Virus record (IMG/VR): IMGVR_UViG_3300023184_000103
Coordinates: 1 to 64,000 of that record
Length of the DNA stretch: 64,000 bases
Origin: a virus
Reading direction: 5' to 3' (one strand)
How positions within the stretch are numbered: position 1 is the stretch's first letter; every line of letters begins with the position of its first letter. Positions 33,119-40,787 of this stretch are shown piece after piece. The position numbers and the translations under genes were made by a program. A model generated the notes under the pieces. The model ran no database searches and was not told the origin of the DNA. It saw nothing but the letters and a program-made list of their open reading frames with translations.

Positions 33119-33348
33119 ATCCGATTCCCCCGTGAGTTTGTTACCCTGTCAAAAGCTCTTCCCAAATCGCGGTTGCGATCTTTAGCGCCAACAAGTATCT
33201 GTGCTTTGATGAACAGGTTGGTATTGGCCTCGGCTTCCTCAAATGATTTGGCAAGCCACACTGCTTCGGGTCGCAACTTCCTTTTCGCAATCGCTTGCTT
33301 GATCTGCAAGTCAATGGCTCGTCTAGTCATTGTCTCGGCGTCACTCAT
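33115..33348 (-). CDS. Small helical early protein
   Basis: 77 residues. Highly charged helices (DLQIKQAIAKRKLRPEAV, KSFEEAEANTNLFIKAQ). 4-nt overlaps on both sides. No family recognised. Confidence 0.58.
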   Translation of the reverse strand: MSDAETMTRRAIDLQIKQAIAKRKLRPEAVWLAKSFEEAEANTNLFIKAQILVGAKDRNRDLGRAFDRVTNSRGNRI

Positions 33349-33545
33349 GTTTGTTTCTCCGCGTCCGCTAAAAATTTACGTAACCGTTTGATGCGTGCGT
33401 CTTCATAACTCACCACACTGGTGGCGTACTCCACGGCACTGTGAGCTTCCAGCTTGTGCAGTTCAGCTTCTGCTAGTTCAGTAGCTGCCATCTCAACGGG
33501 CGTGAGCCGCCTAGTCATCCGTTTAAATTGTTGCGTTAGGTTCAT
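33345..33545 (-). CDS. Small coiled-coil early protein
   Basis: 66 residues. Helical throughout (VEMAATELAEAELHKLEAH, then YEDARIKRLRKFLADAEK), probably a coiled coil. Overlaps neighbours by 4 nt. Function unknown. Confidence 0.57.
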   Translation of the reverse strand: MNLTQQFKRMTRRLTPVEMAATELAEAELHKLEAHSAVEYATSVVSYEDARIKRLRKFLADAEKQT

Positions 33546-33808
33546 GATGCCACCGCTAGCTTCTCGGCTTTCTTTTTGAGGTAGTACTTACGTGCGTACT
33601 CTTGCTGTTTTAATATTTGTTTGGTTGTTTTAACTTTTGGCTTTGGCGTCGGCGCTGCCTTTGGCTTGGGCCGTATCGCGTTATGCAGGATCGTCACCCC
33701 GCTCTTCAGTGCCGTAAGTTCCATTCGAGTGCTCTTCAGCATGACCTGCAGGTGCAGGTTCGCAGTCTCAAGCTCGTTAAGGCGGCGGAAGATGTTTAAG
33801 TTTTTCAT
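33542..33808 (-). CDS. Small coiled-coil protein with basic tail
   Basis: 88 residues. N-terminal helix (RRLNELETANLHLQVML) with heptad-like spacing, then a proline/lysine-rich linker (PKPKAAPTPKPKVKTTK) and a basic helical end (YARKYYLKKKAEKLA). Possible DNA-binding accessory; no family known. Confidence 0.57.
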   Translation of the reverse strand: MKNLNIFRRLNELETANLHLQVMLKSTRMELTALKSGVTILHNAIRPKPKAAPTPKPKVKTTKQILKQQEYARKYYLKKKAEKLAVAS

Positions 33809-33993
33809 GGTTGTTTTCCTTGTTTTAATATTTCCATTCGCTCTCGGTTGGCTCTCACAGTGCAGTACCTTTGATGGATACGCTCTAACATTGACACTCT
33901 ACGGTGTTTAGTTCGTTCTTCCTCCAATAAAGCCAATAAGTCAGCCTCACTGTAATTTGGAAGTTCACTTTGAAACTTTCTCCAAGTCAACAA
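33805..33993 (-). CDS. Small basic early protein, TTG start
   Basis: 62 residues. TTG 33993 has GAGAAG just upstream and lies in the end of the previous gene (29-nt overlap). Acidic helix (SEADLLALLEEERTKHRR) then basic helix (RYCTVRANRERMEILK). A second in-frame TTG at 33990 is an alternative start. Function unknown. Confidence 0.48.
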   Translation of the reverse strand: MLTWRKFQSELPNYSEADLLALLEEERTKHRRVSMLERIHQRYCTVRANRERMEILKQGKQP

Positions 33994-34129
33994 TTTTCTT
34001 CTCCAGTTCGGTGATGTGGGCGGTCACCTTTTGATAAGCCCGTGATGCACTGTTGTGCGTCCGGGTGCGGATTGCAAGTTCAGCCTGAGCGGCCCTCAAC
34101 TTAGCTTTGAGTTGGGTAAGTCTGTTCAT
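33965..34129 (-). CDS. 54-residue coiled-coil protein
   Basis: ATG 34129. Product: MNRLTQLKAKLRAAQAELA, then basic RTRTHNSASRAYQK and a leucine-zipper-like end (ITELEKKIVDLEKV). Follows the primase-helicase gene by 37 nt on the same strand. Short and predicted fully helical. Function unknown. Confidence 0.58.
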   Translation of the reverse strand: MNRLTQLKAKLRAAQAELAIRTRTHNSASRAYQKVTAHITELEKKIVDLEKVSK

Positions 34130-34166
34130 GTCAAGAAGTTTAGCACAAGTAAATTGTTTGTTGCAA

Positions 34167-36176
34167 CTATTTTTTGAGCATCATGCCGCTAGCAGTGCCA
34201 GGGTCAATGACGATCCAGCCGTTCTCATAGGCTTCAATCAATCCGGCCTCAATCAGCTTTGTGATATATGGTGCTTTACCATCAATCAAATTTCGCCTAG
34301 ATCCTTTCTCTTTTGACTTGGGGAAGGCCGAAATTCCGTTAATCACAGCATAGTCACGCATCACTGATTTAGTAAGGTACGGTGCCCCTCCTCGATCTTC
34401 TGCGCCGGATGACCACCATGCTTTCTCAAAGTCTGAAAAAAGTTCTCCGTTGTTCTTTTGCTTAGACTCTGGCATCTGACCCTTGACAATCACTGCGCTA
34501 GTGACGGGTTCGCCATCCTCATCAAACCAGTCAGGGATTGCCACTGACTCAAGATCAACATAAATTGGAGTGGTCATCTCAGCATCTTTGCTCTTGCGCT
34601 GCACGATCTCAATAGACTTGTCACCCTTAGCAGGAACTACGCTGATCTCAATGTCCAATGCGCCACGCCATGCGGATGAGCCTCGCGCTCGGTGCTGGGC
34701 TTCCTCGCTGACGCCTGTGTGGTGAACGAGAATGACGGTGCAGCCAAACTCTTGCATAAGTGCAGCACAAGCGTCTAGCATGGTCTTGGCGTCTTGGGCG
34801 CTGTTTTCATCACCGGCCATAAACCTGTGCAGGGTGTCCACCGTGATCACATCAGGCTTGATTTTGAGCGCCCTTATGGCTTCCACCACTTTTAGGTACC
34901 CCTCGGCGGTGTTGAGGTCTACACCAGACTTGCTGACCCACATATTTAAGTTGCTAACGTTGTTGTGGTGCTTCCATGCTGCTATCCGACTTCGCAATCC
35001 GTGATGACCTTCACCAGCCAAATACACCATGTTGCCTGGTCTGACCTTGTGACCAAACCATTCAGTCTTTCCACTAGCAATGTGCAGCATCCAGTCCAGC
35101 GTCACGAATGTCTTACCGCCACCGCTTGGACCATGCACCATCACCAAAGCCTTGTCCTGTATCCAATGCTTCACAAGCCATGCAATGGGTGCAGGCTGCT
35201 CTGAAAAGCTATCTGCATGAATAAGGTAGTCAGTTGCTACAACAGGCTTTAAAAGCAGCGCCAAGTCATGCCCTGCTTGAACGTAATCATTGGCATCTCC
35301 TAGCACTGGCGGTGTTGTCATGCGTACCCCATACTTTGCGCTAGCCTGCTCAGCGTAGCGTTGCCCAACTCCACTAGCGTCATGGTCGGCCACGATGCAA
35401 ATGTCTAGCGTCGGATGGCCTTCTTTCAGGATCCCGGTCACCGGCACTAGGTTGCTGGCGCTGTATGCCACCGCGCAGGGCTGGCCTGTGACCTCCGCTA
35501 TGGTGGCGGCTGTGGCAAAGCCCTCGGCAATGTAGAGAGTGGTCGCATCATCCATGCTTCCAAGCATCCAAAACATTGAGCCGGTCTGGCCACCAGGGTG
35601 ATACAGCTTGTTGCCTTGATGGTCAATATACTGGATGCTAGAGAGTTCTCCGTCTACTGAGTAAAGTGGCACCATCAGTCTGCCGTCGCCTGTAATCCTT
35701 GCGCCATGCGTCTTAATGCTTTTGCGCTGCAAGTATGGATGCTCAGGGCTTGCTGCTCCTGCCTGCGACCAGATCAGATCAACGGTGTTAGCGGCAACTT
35801 CTCTGGTCTTTTTCTGCTCTGCATCACGCTGGGTCTTGGCTTCTGCCAAGCGCCGAGACTGTGCCATTTCCTCTACCGGTGTCAGACTGCGACCAATGTC
35901 TGCCTTCCAACTTGATTCAAAACCCGAGCGCCAGCAACCAAAGCGCCCTGCCGGTACGCCATCGGAGAAGACCACATACCAACCAGGCTTGTCGTGACCT
36001 TTCTCGCCCTTTGTGCCTGAGTTAAATCGGTGCAACTTGCCGTCAAGATGGATGGCGTCTGGTGGTTTTAGCCCTGCGGCCAGCATGGCGTCCTTTAACT
36101 GGATGTCAGGCGCATCAACGTGCTTTTGAGGAGGTGGCGACCAAGGGCCACCGAGGATGCTTGCGAGGTCTGTCAT
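34167..36176 (-). CDS. Primase-helicase (Toprim plus RepA-like ATPase)
   Basis: 669 residues. A Toprim-like domain spans about 205-300: E218 in IAEGFATA and the D264-x-D266 pair in VADHDASG, the metal-binding residues of the family. A RepA/RecA-fold ATPase follows: Walker A GPSGGGKT (349-356), Walker B VITVDT (443-448), and VILVHHTG as a sensor motif near 481-488. It probably primes and unwinds phage DNA, or acts as the loader/helicase. The N-terminal ~130 residues have no visible zinc finger. First gene of the leftward block, driven from the divergent region at 36.2 kb. Confidence 0.88.
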   Translation of the reverse strand: MTDLASILGGPWSPPPQKHVDAPDIQLKDAMLAAGLKPPDAIHLDGKLHRFNSGTKGEKGHDKPGWYVVFSDGVPAGRFGCWRSGFESSWKADIGRSLTPVEEMAQSRRLAEAKTQRDAEQKKTREVAANTVDLIWSQAGAASPEHPYLQRKSIKTHGARITGDGRLMVPLYSVDGELSSIQYIDHQGNKLYHPGGQTGSMFWMLGSMDDATTLYIAEGFATAATIAEVTGQPCAVAYSASNLVPVTGILKEGHPTLDICIVADHDASGVGQRYAEQASAKYGVRMTTPPVLGDANDYVQAGHDLALLLKPVVATDYLIHADSFSEQPAPIAWLVKHWIQDKALVMVHGPSGGGKTFVTLDWMLHIASGKTEWFGHKVRPGNMVYLAGEGHHGLRSRIAAWKHHNNVSNLNMWVSKSGVDLNTAEGYLKVVEAIRALKIKPDVITVDTLHRFMAGDENSAQDAKTMLDACAALMQEFGCTVILVHHTGVSEEAQHRARGSSAWRGALDIEISVVPAKGDKSIEIVQRKSKDAEMTTPIYVDLESVAIPDWFDEDGEPVTSAVIVKGQMPESKQKNNGELFSDFEKAWWSSGAEDRGGAPYLTKSVMRDYAVINGISAFPKSKEKGSRRNLIDGKAPYITKLIEAGLIEAYENGWIVIDPGTASGMMLKK

Positions 36177-36205
36177 TTATTTTTCAATCTTTTGTTAAAA
36201 AGTTG

Positions 36206-36236
36206 TTGACACTGTAACATGAACCCGTGCTACAAT
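36206..36236 (+). promoter_or_regulatory. Rightward early promoter
   Basis: TTGACA (36206-36211), 19-nt spacer and TACAAT (36231-36236) in the divergent region between primase-helicase and Sak4-like genes. Downstream lies the inverted repeat CGTTAC (36244-36249)/GTAACG (36266-36271), a possible operator. Confidence 0.6.
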
Positions 36237-36240
36237 GCAA
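36212..36240 (-). promoter_or_regulatory. Candidate leftward early promoter (weak)
   Basis: On the minus strand TTGCAT (36235-36240) and TTACAG (36212-36217) are 17 nt apart and would serve the primase-helicase operon. The -10 is poor. It overlaps the rightward promoter, so the two would compete. Confidence 0.35.
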
Positions 36241-36290
36241 CCACGTTACGAACTGAGTCCAGACGGTAACGCAAACTGAAGGAGAGCCAT

Positions 36291-36956
36291 ATGGCTATAT
36301 CATTAAAACGCACCGGCGGCATTTCGTCCAATGGTGTCAAGCTGCTTGTCTATGGGCAAGCGGGTGCTGGTAAGACTAGCTTGATCAAGACATTACCACA
36401 CCCAGTGGTTCTGTCAGCTGAGGGGGGTTTGCTGTCCATCCAAGATGCTGACTTGCCTTACATTGAGATTACCTCAATGGAAGACTTACGTGAGGCTTAC
36501 AGCTGGGTACTGGAGTCTGACTACAAGAGTGTGGCTTTAGATTCAATTTCCGAAATTGCTGAAGTCTGCCTTAACCATGAGAAGAAGATCAACAAAGATC
36601 CGAGGGCGGCATACGGTGCAATGCAAGAGCAAATGGCTGACATCATTCGCTCATTCCGCGACCTTCCGAGCAAGCATGTGCTTATGACCGCCAAGTTGGA
36701 GAAGACCCAAGATGAGATGGGGCGTGTGCTGTACAGCCCATCAATGCCGGGTAACAAGACCGGGCAGGCGCTGCCTTACTTCTTTGATGAGGTCTTGGCT
36801 TTGAGGGTTGAGAAGGATGCCGAGGGCAACACCCAACGCGCTTTGATGTGTGATTCTGATGGCTTATGGCTTGCCAAGGATCGTAGCGGCAAACTTGGAA
36901 CCTGGGAAGCGCCTGATCTAGGCGAGATCATCAACAAGATTGGGGGTGTGGCATGA
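36291..36956 (+). CDS. Sak4-like RecA-fold ATPase
   Basis: 221 residues, AAGGAG ribosome binding site. Walker A GQAGAGKTS (22-30), Walker B-like VALDSI near residue 95-100, and a compact RecA core without the zinc or C-terminal extensions of RecA proper. In phages this AAA_24/Sak4 class sits next to a DUF669/SSB protein and an exonuclease, as here, and is taken to drive single-strand annealing or strand exchange. It likely acts in recombination-dependent replication. Confidence 0.82.
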   Translation: MAISLKRTGGISSNGVKLLVYGQAGAGKTSLIKTLPHPVVLSAEGGLLSIQDADLPYIEITSMEDLREAYSWVLESDYKSVALDSISEIAEVCLNHEKKINKDPRAAYGAMQEQMADIIRSFRDLPSKHVLMTAKLEKTQDEMGRVLYSPSMPGNKTGQALPYFFDEVLALRVEKDAEGNTQRALMCDSDGLWLAKDRSGKLGTWEAPDLGEIINKIGGVA

Positions 36957-37147
36957 GTAAGCCTTCAGTCGGACTAATTGCCTTGTGGACAGGCGAACTG
37001 GTTGCTAATGTTGAACACATGAAAGACATGGCAATCCACCAGATGGATGATGCTCAGTTGGATCAGTTTGCCAAATATGTCAAAGAAGCGGGTTACTCGC
37101 TAGCGTCCATCACCAAGTACGTTAGAGAATGTCAGGAGCAGCCATGA
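36953..37147 (+). CDS. Small early protein of unknown function
   Basis: 64 residues, ATGA overlaps on both sides. It has a helical C-terminus (LDQFAKYVKEAGYSLASI). The tight coupling with the Sak4-like gene suggests a partner or regulator in recombination. No recognised domain. Confidence 0.58.
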   Translation: MSKPSVGLIALWTGELVANVEHMKDMAIHQMDDAQLDQFAKYVKEAGYSLASITKYVRECQEQP

Positions 37148-37518
37148 GCACCCTTTACCAACGCTGGCTTGATGCCAAAAAGCTGGAGGCTACTGCGGTG
37201 GCTGAGCGCCGGGAACTGGAAGACCAAATGGTCGCTGAGTTCTCTATTCCCAAAGACTTGGACGGCACTCTTAAGCGTGAGGTTGACGGCTACATCATTA
37301 AGATGGAAGGACGTATCAACAAGAAGATTGATGCTGACAAGTTGCAGATGCTGGCCGCTGAGGCTGGTTTGTCCGAACACCTTTCCAGCTTGTTTCGCTG
37401 GAAGCCCGAGATCAATGCAAAGGCATGGGGTGCTGCGGCTGACGCCGTAACCCTGCCCCTGCTTGGTGCCATTACGTCCACCCCTGGACGCCCCACTTTC
37501 ACAATTTCTAAGGACTAA
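37144..37518 (+). CDS. Small recombination-module protein
   Basis: 124 residues from ATG 37144 (ATGA overlap). An N-terminal helical part (RWLDAKKLEATAVAERREL) precedes a small beta unit with GTLKREVDGYIIKM and a helical end. Found between Sak4-like and DUF669 genes in related phages as I recall; function unknown. The frame extends six codons upstream but without a ribosome binding site. Confidence 0.6.
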   Translation: MSTLYQRWLDAKKLEATAVAERRELEDQMVAEFSIPKDLDGTLKREVDGYIIKMEGRINKKIDADKLQMLAAEAGLSEHLSSLFRWKPEINAKAWGAAADAVTLPLLGAITSTPGRPTFTISKD

Positions 37519-37520
37519 TC

Positions 37521-38012
37521 ATGGCTTTCCTCGACGAAGAATTTAGCATTGACACTCTCCCCATTGGCAACACCGGAAACTTTGAACCATTGCCCGAGGG
37601 CTGGTACAACGCTACCATTACGGGCGCTGAAGTCAAGCCTACCAAAGCAGGTGACGGCAAGTACATTGCCTGCAAGTACACCATTACAGGGCCGACCCAT
37701 CAGGGGCGCGTGGTGTTTGGCAATTTGAACATTAAAAACGCTAGTACCAAGGCCGAGGAGATTGGACGCCAGCAGCTTGGAGAGATCATGCGAGCCATCG
37801 GCCTTGCTAAGGTAACTAACACCGACCAATTGATTGGCGGGAACTTAGGCATCAAGCTGGTGGTCAAAACGGGCGAGTACGCCGGCAATGAGATCAAAGG
37901 CTACCGCGCACTAAATGGCGTTACACCGGCTGCTGTTGCACCGTTCAAACCAGTTGGGCCTGCTGCTGGTGCTGCACCGGCCAAGTCTGCTCCACCTTGG
38001 ATTAAGAAGTAA
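37521..38012 (+). CDS. DUF669 ssDNA-binding-like protein
   Basis: 163 residues. DUF669 signature: FEPLPEGWYNATITGAEVKP, GDGKYIACKYTI, then RVVFGNLNI and a conserved AEEIGRQQLGEIMRAIGL. This family substitutes for SSB in phage recombination modules. The C-terminus is proline/alanine-rich and ends PPWIKK; an acidic SSB-type tail is absent. Second-last partner of the Sak4-like ATPase here. Confidence 0.82.
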   Translation: MAFLDEEFSIDTLPIGNTGNFEPLPEGWYNATITGAEVKPTKAGDGKYIACKYTITGPTHQGRVVFGNLNIKNASTKAEEIGRQQLGEIMRAIGLAKVTNTDQLIGGNLGIKLVVKTGEYAGNEIKGYRALNGVTPAAVAPFKPVGPAAGAAPAKSAPPWIKK

Positions 38013-38014
38013 GC

Positions 38015-38045
38015 AAAAAAAGACCCCGCTTGTGACGGCGGGGTC
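38015..38045 (-). terminator. Hairpin with T tract on the minus strand
   Basis: GACCCCGC (38022-38029) pairs with GCGGGGTC (38038-38045). A-run 38015-38021 lies on its left, so the T tract follows the hairpin only for leftward transcription. It sits between two rightward genes and may block antisense transcription, or slow the rightward polymerase. Confidence 0.5.
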
Positions 38046-38076
38046 AAGATAGCAACATACAACAGGAACCACCAAC

Positions 38077-39087
38077 ATGAATATTCCAGAGCCAGAGATT
38101 ACCATAACTTCCTTGATTGACCAAGCCCATCAATCAAGGACTGAGAAGCCCCGAGCTCATATGGGGTGTAGCACTTTGGGCCACCACTGCGAACGCTGGC
38201 TTTGGCTGTCATTCAGGTGGGCAGTGCAAGAAAAATTCCAAGGCAGGATCTTGCGACTTTTTAGGCGCGGCTTTAATGAAGAGGCCACCATCATTAACGA
38301 CTTGAGGGCCATTGGCATGAGCGTGTCAGGAACCCAGCGCCGGGTTGACTTTGGCAGTCATGTATCCGGCAGCCTAGACGGTATCGGCAAGGGCGTACCC
38401 GGTGCGCCAAAGACTGAACACGTTTTGGAGTTCAAAACCCATAGCCTAAAGTCATTCAATGACCTAGAGAAGAATGGCGTGGCAAAGAGTAAACCCATGC
38501 ACTTTACACAATGTCAGGTTTATATGCACGGCACCGAGTTGAAACGTGCTTTGTATGTGGCCATCTGCAAAGACGATGACCGCATCTACACCGAGCGCCT
38601 GGAGTATGACCGTGATCATGCAGTGAAGGCAATTGAGAAAGGTCAGCGGCTGGCTCTGACTGACCGATTGCCACCACCCATCAGCACTGACCCAACATGG
38701 TATGAATGCCGCCAATGTTCAGCGCATGATATGTGCCACGGTAGCAAGACCACCAAAGAGGTCAACTGTCGCACGTGCGCTCACATTACGCCATTGTCAG
38801 ATTCAACCTGGCACTGTGCCAAGTGGGATGCCATTGTGCCGTTGGATGCCCAGCTTACAGGCTGCGAGTCTCACGTTATCCATCCTGACTTGGTGCCGTG
38901 GAAACGCATTGAAGGTCTTGACTGGGTAGCAATCTATGAGATCAACGGGCAAAGCATTGCCAACGGTGAGCCAGGTGAAGGGGTGTATGGCTCCAAAGAA
39001 TTGTTGGCCAATGCTGCGGCCTGCGTGGACGCTGACCCGCAAGTGATGGCATTGCGGAAGGAATTTGACGGAAGGATAGTAGGATGA
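38077..39087 (+). CDS. PD-(D/E)XK exonuclease, Cas4/AddB-like Fe-S type
   Basis: 336 residues. Nuclease core: D101 in SLDGIG and E118-x-K120 in LEFKTHS. C38 in HHCERW together with C211, C214 and C220 in ECRQCSAHDMC gives the one-plus-three cysteine arrangement of the Fe-S nucleases of the Cas4/AddB type. A further cysteine set (C231, C234, C247, C263) looks like a separate zinc site. It probably resects DNA for the Sak4-like/DUF669 recombination pair. Fe-S assignment is inference from spacing. Confidence 0.82.
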   Translation: MNIPEPEITITSLIDQAHQSRTEKPRAHMGCSTLGHHCERWLWLSFRWAVQEKFQGRILRLFRRGFNEEATIINDLRAIGMSVSGTQRRVDFGSHVSGSLDGIGKGVPGAPKTEHVLEFKTHSLKSFNDLEKNGVAKSKPMHFTQCQVYMHGTELKRALYVAICKDDDRIYTERLEYDRDHAVKAIEKGQRLALTDRLPPPISTDPTWYECRQCSAHDMCHGSKTTKEVNCRTCAHITPLSDSTWHCAKWDAIVPLDAQLTGCESHVIHPDLVPWKRIEGLDWVAIYEINGQSIANGEPGEGVYGSKELLANAAACVDADPQVMALRKEFDGRIVG

Positions 39088-40787
39088 AATATCTGTCCGT
39101 TTGCTCTGGCATTGAAGCCGCAACAGTTGCATGGCATCCGCTCGGTTGGACGCCAGTTGGGTTTGGGGAAATTGAGAAGTTTCCATGCCAAGTGCTAGCG
39201 CATCATTACCCAGATGTGCCAAATTTTGGTGATATGACTAAATTTAAGGAGTGGTCAATTGAATCAGATGTCAATGTTCTCGTCGGAGGAACTCCTTGTC
39301 AATCATTCAGTGTCGCCGGACTCCGAAAGGGATTGGATGACCCTCGTGGCAACCTCATGCTTACATACCTTGCCATTGCTGCAAAGTATCGGCCCCAGTG
39401 GCTGGTTTGGGAGAACGTCCCCGGCGTCTTATCCTCTAACGGAGGACTCGACTTTGCCTCCCTCCTTCGAGGGATGGGGGAACTCGGGTATGGGTTCGCA
39501 TACCGGGTTCTTGACGCTCAGTACTTCGGAGTGGCCCAGCGAAGGCGTCGCGTGTTTGTTGTCGGATATCTTGGAAACTGGCGACCTGCCGCAGCGGTTC
39601 TTTTTGAGCGCCATAGCCTGTGCGGGTATCCTGCGCCGAGCAGAAAAAAGAGGGAAAGTGTTGCCCCTAGCATTGGAACAGGCGCTCCTGTCAGTGACTA
39701 CGATGTCGCAGGAACCCTTGACAAAGGAGTGCCGGGACGAGGAATAGGACACAACGGCAACTACGATTCACAAGTTGTATCAGTCAGTCGTAACAACCAC
39801 GAAGAGTGTGTAAGTTGGCCAGCTGAGATTAGCAGCACCTTAGACACAACCTTTGGCACAAAACAAGGATTAGAAAATCAGCATGTCAATGCGGGATGTC
39901 CCATGTTTGTGCCTGTGCAAACTTTTTCTACGCCAGCGATTGGTAGCATCAGGGAAGATTCATTGTCATCTTGCATCACTAAAAATACAGGCGGTGGTGG
40001 AGAAACTCAAAACCCTGCATTTGTATTGCAGCCAATTGCTCTTGCTGAGAACACCATAGGACGCAAGCCTGAGAATGGTGGCAACGGTGATGGTTTTACT
40101 GATGGCGGCCCGATGTACACGCTCAACGCAACTGGGGTGCATGGTGTGGCGCAGCCGATCCCAATTGACACAATGAACATCAGAAGCAGACCATCTGATG
40201 ATCGTAGAGGAAACCGTATTGGCCGTGGCTATGGTGAGGAAGGTGACCCAATGTTCACCATCACAAGAACAGATCATCATGCGGTAGCGCAGCCGATTGC
40301 ATTTGATGCTTACAACCAAACTACATCAGATATTGTTAGCGCATTACGTTGTGCCGCAGGTGGCGTATTTGATAACACGATAGCGCAGGCAATGGCGTTC
40401 CCTTGGCAATTAGCACTTGACCCAATCGGAAATCCTGCGGATCTAAGCGGCACACTGGTTAAAAATCAAACGATGGCGGTAGCGCAACCAATTGGTTGGT
40501 CAGAAGAATTCACCGCAAGTGTAGACATGGCTGGCACTCTCCAATATGGCGGTCAAGGTGGTCGCCATGATGGTGTGATGACCCAAACCATGCAAGTCCG
40601 CCGCCTCACCCCCACGGAATGTGAGCGCCTGCAGGGCTTCCCTGACGGCTACACCGACATCCAACACAAGGGCAAGGCAACACCTGATGGCCCTAGGTAC
40701 AAGGCGTTAGGCAATAGCATGGCAGTGCCAGTGATGGCGTGGATCGGCAAAAGGATTCAACAGGTTGAGGCTATCCATGCTTCGTGA
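39084..40787 (+). CDS. C5-cytosine DNA methyltransferase
   Basis: 567 residues. Motif I-like LSVCSGIEAA (4-13), motif IV with the catalytic cysteine GGTPCQSF (C72), motif VI ENV (110-112), motif VIII QRRRR (152-156). A long repetitive segment with V-A-Q-P-I units (residues ~310-470) separates the catalytic part from motifs IX/X (RRLTPTECERLQGFPDGY; YKALGNSMAVP). It likely protects phage DNA from host restriction. A second ORF is nested in the +1 frame over residues 59-221. ATGA overlap with the previous gene. Confidence 0.92.
   Translation: MKYLSVCSGIEAATVAWHPLGWTPVGFGEIEKFPCQVLAHHYPDVPNFGDMTKFKEWSIESDVNVLVGGTPCQSFSVAGLRKGLDDPRGNLMLTYLAIAAKYRPQWLVWENVPGVLSSNGGLDFASLLRGMGELGYGFAYRVLDAQYFGVAQRRRRVFVVGYLGNWRPAAAVLFERHSLCGYPAPSRKKRESVAPSIGTGAPVSDYDVAGTLDKGVPGRGIGHNGNYDSQVVSVSRNNHEECVSWPAEISSTLDTTFGTKQGLENQHVNAGCPMFVPVQTFSTPAIGSIREDSLSSCITKNTGGGGETQNPAFVLQPIALAENTIGRKPENGGNGDGFTDGGPMYTLNATGVHGVAQPIPIDTMNIRSRPSDDRRGNRIGRGYGEEGDPMFTITRTDHHAVAQPIAFDAYNQTTSDIVSALRCAAGGVFDNTIAQAMAFPWQLALDPIGNPADLSGTLVKNQTMAVAQPIGWSEEFTASVDMAGTLQYGGQGGRHDGVMTQTMQVRRLTPTECERLQGFPDGYTDIQHKGKATPDGPRYKALGNSMAVPVMAWIGKRIQQVEAIHAS
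39246..39251 (+). promoter_or_regulatory. Shine-Dalgarno inside the methyltransferase gene
   Basis: AAGGAG lies 7 nt before the TTG at 39259, which opens the nested ORF. A perfect site with ideal spacing at an internal place supports translation of the nested frame. Confidence 0.6.
39259..39747 (+). CDS. Overprinted ORF nested in the methyltransferase gene
   Basis: 162 residues in the +1 frame of the methyltransferase gene, TTG start with AAGGAG 7 nt upstream; ATG 39268 is a second option. C-terminal sequence LSDILETGDLPQRFFLS, then CAGILRRAEKRGKVLP, is a pattern I recall from stand-alone phage hypothetical proteins encoded near DNA methyltransferases. The N-terminal part carries SGWFGRTSPAS. 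No catalytic motif known. The frame stays open across the most conserved methyltransferase motifs (VI to VIII). A real overlapping gene is likely, though by sequence alone not certain. Confidence 0.62.
   Translation: MNQMSMFSSEELLVNHSVSPDSERDWMTLVATSCLHTLPLLQSIGPSGWFGRTSPASYPLTEDSTLPPSFEGWGNSGMGSHTGFLTLSTSEWPSEGVACLLSDILETGDLPQRFFLSAIACAGILRRAEKRGKVLPLALEQALLSVTTMSQEPLTKECRDEE

Noticed and set aside
38000-38060. Ordinary rightward terminator after the DUF669 gene
   Set aside because: The T tract lies on the wrong side for rightward transcription; described instead as a minus-strand terminator-like hairpin.
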